A stretch of DNA of 64,000 nucleotides. It comes from Mycocentrospora acerina. Its lineage: Eukaryota; Ascomycota; Dothideomycetes; Pleosporales. Within the stretch, counting starts at the first letter, position 1. Each line of letters starts with the position of its first letter. The stretch covers positions 625,024 to 689,023 of the forward strand of contig JAKUHH010000090.1 of the NCBI GenBank assembly GCA_022701365.1, given 5' to 3'. The notes beneath the pieces were generated by a model. It saw only the letters and a list, made by a program, of their open reading frames with translations, had not been told where the DNA came from and made no database searches. Below, one piece after another: positions 57,637 through 64,000 of this stretch. A program made the translations under genes and the position numbers.

Positions 57637-57766
57637 GGTCAGTCAGTTAATCAGTCAGTTAGCCAGTCAGTCAGTTAGCCAGTCAGTCAGTTAGCCAGTT
57701 AGCCAGTCAGTCAGTCAGTCAGCCAATCAGTCAACCAGTCAGCCAGCCAATCAGTCAATCAATTTA
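57637..57766. repeat. long (CAGT)n/TCAGTTAGC array
   Basis: About 130 bases of CAGT units interleaved with TTAGC, TTAATC and CAATC variants. The period of four drifts into a higher-order period in the middle (CAGTCAGTTAGC). Confidence 0.9.
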
Positions 57767-58642
57767 GAATTCTCACACACATCATACTTCTTCTACACCG
57801 AGTACATCTCCATCATCTCCATCTTCCACACCTTACTAATCCTCTCCACCTACTTGCCTACCTCCCTCCCTTCCCTACCCTTCCTTCCGCCCAAACCCCT
57901 AAAAAATCCTAAAAATCCTAAACCCACCCTTCTTCTAATCAGACAATCAGTCAATCAAACAATCAGACAATCAATCTCAAACACGCTGAACATGGTTTGT
58001 AAACACCGTCCATCATTTCCCCCCCCCCTGGGCTCTCTCACTCTCGGTCCGATAAGGGCGTAGATCCTGCATTGACTTGATTACCCTACCCTACCGTTCC
58101 GAGCTGTTCCGATGGAATGGTGTAGTGTAGTGTAGTTGTGTTGCAGAACAGTGCGATGGAAGGTATTTCTTGATCTTGGCAAAGTTACATTTTTATTTCA
58201 ATTTATACTTAAATTGTGGAGTTCTTATTTGTCTCGGATTTTTGAGAGAATATGGAGAGAAACAGACGAGTATGTGGTTGTATGTAGATGGATGAGTACC
58301 TAGATAGATGAGATTCAGGCGAGTTGGCCTCGGTATCTAGGTGATGGGGGGTAATGCTTTGTTGTGACGGGATACCCATGCATTTGGTCAAAGTGATTAG
58401 ATTGACTAGACTAACGGTAGGGCTGAGGAAGGTACATCATCGTCGTCATCAGCGTCAATTACAACAACGGCAACAACAACGACGCTATCATTGAGATATA
58501 TGTGCGGCTGGTGGGCTAGCTGGATGAAATAATGGCTAGCTGAATGAATACTCGTATGCATCACACGTGCAAAACGATGGATTGTGGGGGGGAAGCTGAG
58601 ATGGAGATGTAGATATACTGATAGAGATGGGTAGTTGGATAG

Positions 58643-58695
58643 TTGGTTAGATAGATAGATGGGTAGATAGATAGATGGATGGATAGTTCGGTAGT
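58643..58695. repeat. (GATA/GATG) microsatellite
   Basis: Runs of GATAGATA, GATGG and GTAG units, part of a wider zone of similar tetramers up to about 59150. Confidence 0.8.
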
Positions 58696-59366
58696 TGGAT
58701 GAATAAAGAAAAGCGGTCTGTCCTTCCCACCCCAGTGGCGCTATACCCGGCACGCTTGCCTACAAGGGGAGAGAGAAGGGGAGTTCAAGGGACCAGGGAG
58801 GGAAAAAGCGGGCTGGATTAAGCTTTGGGGGTGAATGGATGGGGCGGTGTGTGCGACGTGAGGGGGGAGCTGGATGGATAGGTGGGGAAGGTGTGGCGTA
58901 TTGGGGGGAGTGAGATTGTGTGGTGAGATGGGAGTGTAGAGGGCATGAATGGAAAGGGAAGGGATGGGATGTGGCGAGGTGAGGTCAAGTAAGATGAGGT
59001 GAGATGAGATGAGATGGAGGGGGTGGGGTGGGGTGCACACCGCCTTGCTGGGGTAGATGGGTACGTATGTACATGCGTACATAGATACATCCATGCATGA
59101 ATGAATGAATGAATGGGTGGTTGAATGAATAGACGGATGAGTGAATAGATGAATACTACATGAGGTTGCGTGTGCAGGTATGGCGATTTGCAGTGCTGCA
59201 AGGTAGATGTGGGGTTGGGGGATTGTGTTGGGTTTGAAGTTGCTGTGCTGTCGTCGTGGCGGGGAGACTCACCGCATCGCAATGCATCGGAGAAAACGGT
59301 CGGTGCTTGATTCAAGATGGGATCCCGGCAGCTAGCTAGCACAACGTCGGAGCTGGTGCGCGATAA

Positions 59367-59392
59367 CGACACGACACGACACGACACGACAT
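59367..59392. repeat. (ACGAC)n pentamer repeat
   Basis: About five perfect ACGAC units. Confidence 0.9.
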
Positions 59393-60326
59393 GACTGAAC
59401 AGGACAAAGCGTCAGTGACATGGTCCATATCTGCCGTTTGTGGCAGCTTGTGACGATGAACCAACGGGGGTGGGACAATAGTGCATTGGCTTTGTCTATT
59501 CTTTGGAGAGGGGGTTTTGCAATACGAAGGCTTGTTCAAGACTGGCATTTCGCCATCGGCTGGACTGGGGGTGGAGGACTGGTTCGTGGCGTATGGCCTC
59601 GCCTTGTTTACCTTGAGGCTGATATGCAAGCTGGGATGGGATGGGGTGGCGTGGCGTTTGCTGACGTCGAAATGCATTGTTCAATCACGCTGGGCTAGCA
59701 GTGCTCGTGGTGACGGGATTAGAAGTATCCATCATAAGCATCATGGCGTGCATGTTTCAATGTATCGAACGATAGCCAGGTGCTGCTATGTTTACCGCAG
59801 GCAGGGCTACTCGCCACACGCAAGAGCCAGTCGCGCCCGCCGAACACGAGCACACTCGCCGCGTCGAGTCGAGCCGCATGGGCAGGAACCGACGTTGACG
59901 GAGTGCGTGAGGGCAGAAAAAAAACGTCGAGCATGTTGTGCTATTTTGGTCGCAGCCTGAGCGTGCTGCGCCCTCTTGGTCCCTGAGCAATGGGTAGCGG
60001 TAGATCAGGAACAGCGTGCGGGCGCGCCATTGGGCGGCAGGCTCGTGTGTTCCGGCAGCAGGCCCTGCCATATCCCGAGCCATGACATAACAGCAGGACG
60101 GGCATGGGTGTGGGCATGGATATGTCGCCGCCGACAGGGCGTGCGGCGTCAGGCTGTTGTGCTAGGCGTGTAGCACAGGCACGGCGAGGAAATTTAGCAG
60201 GATGGGCGGCCTAGTCCTAACGCGGCGCCACGGGGTCCATGCGCCGTCTATGCGAGGGAGCGCTGACGCGACTAGCTGAGGGATGTGGGGACTGGGGGCA
60301 TGCACAGCTTGCTTGGCTGGTCGAGA

Positions 60327-60332
60327 TATAAA
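60327..60332 (+). promoter_or_regulatory. candidate TATA box of GFA1
   Basis: TATAAA, 168 bases upstream of the ATG at 60495, followed by a C/T-rich leader typical of strongly expressed fungal genes. Confidence 0.5.
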
Positions 60333-60494
60333 GCTACTCACAAACACCCACTGTTTTTGCTCTTCTCACACCGTCTGCCACTCTCCATCCACCCGTATCC
60401 TTTTGCCCGCCCGCCTGCCAGCGCCAATTGCTCCAGACGACGCCCTCACCATCGCTTGTTTCCCCGCCCCACACACGTCCCTCGTTCCCTCGCC

Positions 60495-61721
60495 ATGTGG
60501 TAAGTTGAGCAGAGCCCCGCTTGCTGTTGAGCCGCCGATCCAACGCGGACAAGGAGCTGACGACGACCCTCTGCAGCGGAATTTTCGGATACATCAACTA
60601 CCTGGTCGAGAAGGACAGGAAGTACATTCTCGACACACTCATCAATGGTACGTTGGCCACGCCCTCGCCCTTGCCCTCGCCCTCGCCTTCCCCGTCACAC
60701 CTTCCCCAAGTAGCTGACCACTGTTTCGCTGCCCAGGCCTTGCACGTCTAGAGTACCGCGGCTACGACTCGGCCGGTCTGGCCATCGACGGCGACAAGAA
60801 GAATGAGGTCATTGCAGTCAAGGAGGTCGGCAAGGTCGCCTCGCTGAAGAAGCTCGTCGACGAGCAGCAGTTCGACCTGAACAAGGTCTTCGACTCGCAC
60901 GCCGGCATTGCCCACACCCGCTGGGCCACCCACGGCCCGCCTTCGCGCGTCAACTGCCACCCCCACAGGTAAGTCGCCATATACACACACACACCCCCCC
61001 TCTGCCTGCCCTGCTGACGCCTCCCCACCAGGTCCGACCCCAACTGGGAATTCGCCGTCGTGCACAACGGCATCATCACAAACTACAAGGAGCTCAAGAC
61101 GCTGCTCGAGAGCAAGGGCTACAAGTTCGAGACCGAGACCGACACCGAGGCCATTGCCAAGCTCACAAAGTACATCTACACCGAGCACCCCGAGCTCAGC
61201 TTCCCCGCCCTTGTCAAGGCCGTCATCAAGGAGCTTCAGGGCGCCTTTGGCCTGCTGCTCAAGTCGGTTCACTTCCCCCATGAGGTCGTCGCCGCCCGCA
61301 AGGGTTCGCCCCTTGTCATTGGTGTCCGCACACAGAAGAAGATGAAGGTCGACTTCGTCGATGTCGAGTATGAGGGTGACGGTGCTCTCCCTGCCGAAAG
61401 TGCCTCCCACAACGTTGCCATCAAAAAGTCCAACACACTCCTCGCCCCACCAGACAAGTCGCTCCTGCACCGCTCGCAGTCTCGCGCTTTCCTCTCCGAC
61501 GACGGCGTGCCCATGCCCACCGAGTTCTTCCTCTCCTCCGACCCTGCCTCGATTGTCGAGCACACCAAAAAGGTCCTCTACCTCGAGGACGACGACATTG
61601 CCCACATCCACGAGGGTTCCCTCAACATCCACCGCCTGCACAAGGATGACGGCTCCTCCAACGTCCGCACCATCCAGACCCTGGAGATCCAGCTCCAGGA
61701 GATCATGAAGGGCCGCTTCGA

Positions 61722-61752
<31 letters not shown>

Positions 61753-62802
61753 CCCGAGTCGGTCGTCAACGCTATGCGTGGTCGTCTCGATGCCAAGAAC
61801 AAGACCGTCACCCTCGGTGGTCTTCGCCAGTACCTCCCCACCATCCGCCGATGCCGCAGAATCATCTTCATTGCTTGCGGTACTTCGTTCCACTCGTGCA
61901 TGGCTGTCCGTGGTATCTTCGAGGAGCTGACTGAGATCCCCATTGCCGTTGAGCTGGCCTCCGACTTTTTGGACCGCAAGGCACCCGTCTTCCGTGACGA
62001 CACCTGCGTGTTCGTCTCCCAGTCTGGTGAGACCGCCGACTCGCTGATGGCTCTCCGCTACTGCTTGGAGCGCGGTGCCCTGACTGTTGGTATTGTTAAC
62101 AACGTCGGTTCCTCCATCTCCCTCCTCACCCACTGCGGTGTGCACATCAACGCCGGCCCTGAGATCGGTGTTGCCTCCACCAAGGCCTACACATCCCAGT
62201 TCGTCTGCATGGTCATGTTTGCGCTGTCTCTCAGCGAGGACCGCGCGTCCAAGCAGCAGAGGCGTGGAGAGATCATGGATGGTCTTACCAAGATCTCGGA
62301 CCAGTTCAAGGAGGTCCTCAAGCTGGACGAGCCCATCAAGAAGCTTTGCCAGAGGTTCAAGGACCAGAAGAGCTTGTTGTTGCTCGGCCGTGGCTCTCAG
62401 CACGCCACTGCCCTCGAGGGTGCGCTCAAGATCAAGGAGATTTCGTACCTCCACTGCGAGGCCGTCATGTCTGGTGAGCTCAAGCACGGTGTCTTGGCTC
62501 TTGTCGACGAGAACCTGCCCATTGTCATGATCCTTACCCGCGACGACATCTTTGCCAAGTCGCTCAACGCGTACCAGCAAGTCATTGCCCGTAGCGGACG
62601 ACCAATCATCATCTGCAACGAGAACGACCCAGAGTTCCCCACAGACAAGACAGACAAGATCGAGGTGCCCAGCAACGTCGACTGCTTGCAGGGTCTGATC
62701 AACGTCATTCCCCTGCAGCTCATGGCCTACTGGATGGCGGTTGCCGAGGGTCTGAACGTCGATATGCCCCGTAATCTCGCCAAGTCGGTCACTGTCGAGT
62801 AA
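60495..62802 (+). CDS. GFA1: glutamine--fructose-6-phosphate aminotransferase
   Basis: The first enzyme of the hexosamine pathway makes glucosamine-6-phosphate for UDP-GlcNAc, chitin and glycans. Exons 60495-60499, 60577-60647, 60737-60968 and 61032-62802 give 692 residues. The first exon is just ATGTG. Splicing completes the catalytic Cys2 codon of MCGIFGYINYL, the class II glutaminase nucleophile. Other motifs: LEYRGYDSAGLAIDG, HTRWATHGPPSRVNCHPH and VVHNGIITNYKEL. Two SIS sugar-isomerase domains follow, from about residue 375 (IIFIACGTSFHS, VSQSGETADSLMAL) and 545. The C-terminus PRNLAKSVTVE is invariant in the family. The insert between the domains is of eukaryotic type. Confidence 0.97.
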
Positions 62803-63416
62803 GGGCTTGTAAGGTAATTGGATTTGGACGTCCCAGACTGGCTGGATATGCTATGGGACTGACTGGAGTTTATAATTCTCTTTGATGCAATCACGGAGTT
62901 TGATGTGCAAACGTTATGAACGTTATGAGATGAAGCACTCACTGTACGAGCTGTGGGGTTTAGATACCAACCTTGAATGGAGTTTTTTTATTGTTCTTCA
63001 TAACCCGTGTTTACCTTCTGACTCTTTTTTCTTTGATTCTTTTTAAAATTATTCCTCACCACGTTCCTGTCTGTGTTTTACTATCCTTGTGTCTCGTGTT
63101 TGGAGATGGTGATGTGCAGACCATGTTTCGCGTCCCTGTCGATGAGTGTTTCGCTTTATGACGCCATGCCGGGATCCCTGTCACGATTGCGGGGCAAGCT
63201 CGCTTGGGATGGAGGGAAGGTCGGTCCCTCCGTTCCTGCGTCTCCCGCTCGAACACCACCACCCCAAGTCTTACTACCCACCCATCTTGCTTTAGTTAGC
63301 TTAGATTAGCTTCGAACCCCTACTCCTCTTTCTCCTTCCTCACTCGACCCCACCACACGTCTACAGGCTCCACTCACTCTGACCCCTCTCCCCCTCCACA
63401 CACCCCACAACACAAC
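62803..63416. other. intergenic region between GFA1 and RIB4
   Basis: GFA1 3' untranslated region (T-rich around 62980-63050) and RIB4 promoter with a C-rich leader (CCCCTCTCCCCCTCCACAC). TTAGCTTAGATTAGC lies near 63295. No gene. Confidence 0.6.
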
Positions 63417-64000
63417 ATGGCTCCCCTCAAAGGCCCCGGCGCACCCAAGACATACGACGGTATGACCCCGCTATTCTGCCCAGCTACCTACCTTCCTGCC
63501 TACATACCAACTTACATACCAACCTACCTACCTATCTACCCATCCCACCAAGAAATAAGCAAGCACTAACAGACACTCTTTCCCGCCAGGTTCCGGGCTG
63601 CGAATCGGCATCATCCACGCACGGTGGAACACGGTGATTATCGGGGCGCTGCTTGACGGCACGAAGAAAGCGCTTGCGGACGCTGGGGTCAAGCCAGAGA
63701 ATATTGTTATCCAGAGCGTGCCGGGGAGCTATGAGCTGCCGTATGCGGTGAAGCAGTATGTTGTTCCTCCACGTGTGCGAGATACAAGAGAGAGAGACAG
63801 AGGAAGATGTGTATATATATATATGTGTGTGTGCATAGCTGACGTGTTGTCTGTTCGTGTAGGCTCTACTCTGCTTCGCAGGTGCAGTCGTCATCTACCG
63901 GTGTCGTGGGCGCAGCCGCAGACCTCCTTGGCTCGACCTCAGACCTGACGTCGCTTTCTGGGTCGGCCCAGCCCGCGACGTCGACATCCCCGTTCGATGC
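63417..64000 (+). CDS. RIB4: 6,7-dimethyl-8-ribityllumazine synthase, 5' part
   Basis: Catalyses the penultimate step of riboflavin synthesis. Exons 63417-63459, 63590-63755 and 63863 to beyond the window end. The spliced protein begins MAPLKGPGAPKTYDGSGLRI and continues with GIIHARWNTVI and VIQSVPGSYELPYAVKQ, the substrate-binding motifs of lumazine synthase. The third exon opens with LYSASQVQSSSTG and a Ser/Thr/Ala-rich insert, common in filamentous-fungal enzymes, ahead of the rest of the domain. The first intron (130 bases) holds a CTAC-rich run. The gene is cut by the window edge. Confidence 0.93.

Larger units (their letters stand above)
57434..60494. other. 3-kb intergenic region rich in simple repeats, upstream of GFA1
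   Basis: The longest gene-free stretch in the window. The first 800 bases are C/T-rich with CAGT-family repeats. 58.0-59.2 kb is dense in GATG/GATA/GAATG microsatellites. 59.4-60.3 kb is GC-richer. The promoter of GFA1 lies at the right end. No open frame shows a known domain. Confidence 0.65.

Noticed and set aside
60748..62580. 610-codon open frame on the minus strand, opposite GFA1
   Set aside because: It is the antisense of a GC-rich, strongly codon-biased gene. GFA1 has all family motifs, while the antisense product is Leu/Val/Asp/Glu-rich without motifs.
1..64000. tRNA or rRNA genes, CRISPR arrays, transposon ends
   Set aside because: No B-box-like GGTTCGAATCC with a cloverleaf context, no rRNA core sequences, no regularly spaced repeats and no terminal inverted repeats or transposase/reverse-transcriptase motifs were noticed by eye.

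Overview
The window is nuclear DNA of a filamentous ascomycete, most likely a dothideomycete of the Pleosporales type. I infer this from gene content, from short GT-AG introns mostly of 45-60 bases, and from the mix of GC-rich housekeeping genes with AT-richer accessory stretches holding HET-domain and NACHT genes. No viral gene, prokaryotic operon, CRISPR array, rRNA or tRNA was recognised. All gene models with introns were spliced by eye, with reading phase checked at each junction.

Layout. (1) 1-11.5 kb is core: the 3' end of an ERJ5-like J-protein, FCF1 (rRNA processing), a CSI2-like wall-associated membrane protein, MAK11 (60S biogenesis) and EAF1/VID21 (NuA4 scaffold). (2) 11.5-21 kb is looser and AT-richer: a secreted GH1 glycosidase, an ICMT-like membrane methyltransferase, a broken short-chain dehydrogenase, a beta-trefoil-like protein and a TMEM53/DUF829 hydrolase. 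(3) 21-26.7 kb is core: FAP1/NFX1-type zinc-finger protein, BIG1 and a small membrane protein. (4) 26.7-43 kb is an accessory block: a NACHT-ankyrin STAND protein, a lysine-pentad repeat protein, a HET-NACHT-ankyrin protein, an L-lactate dehydrogenase, a gene relic, and a HET-domain protein with a detached N-terminal piece. (5) 43-64 kb returns to metabolic and transport genes: M19 dipeptidase, ILM1, RAM2, serine/threonine dehydratase, a VHC1-type cation-chloride cotransporter, an AVT3-type vacuolar amino-acid transporter, GFA1 and the 5' part of RIB4.

How the genes work together. There is no single pathway. Local themes are wall and ER biogenesis (BIG1, CSI2, GFA1, which feeds chitin and glycosylation), ribosome biogenesis (FCF1, MAK11), and two putative vacuolar-membrane transporters sharing one divergent promoter (VHC1/AVT3). 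The 28.4-42.4 kb block is the best candidate for an unusual system. It looks like a small allorecognition/innate-immunity neighbourhood with three HET or NACHT genes plus debris, around a metabolic gene and an undescribed repeat protein. That it acts as a unit is inference.
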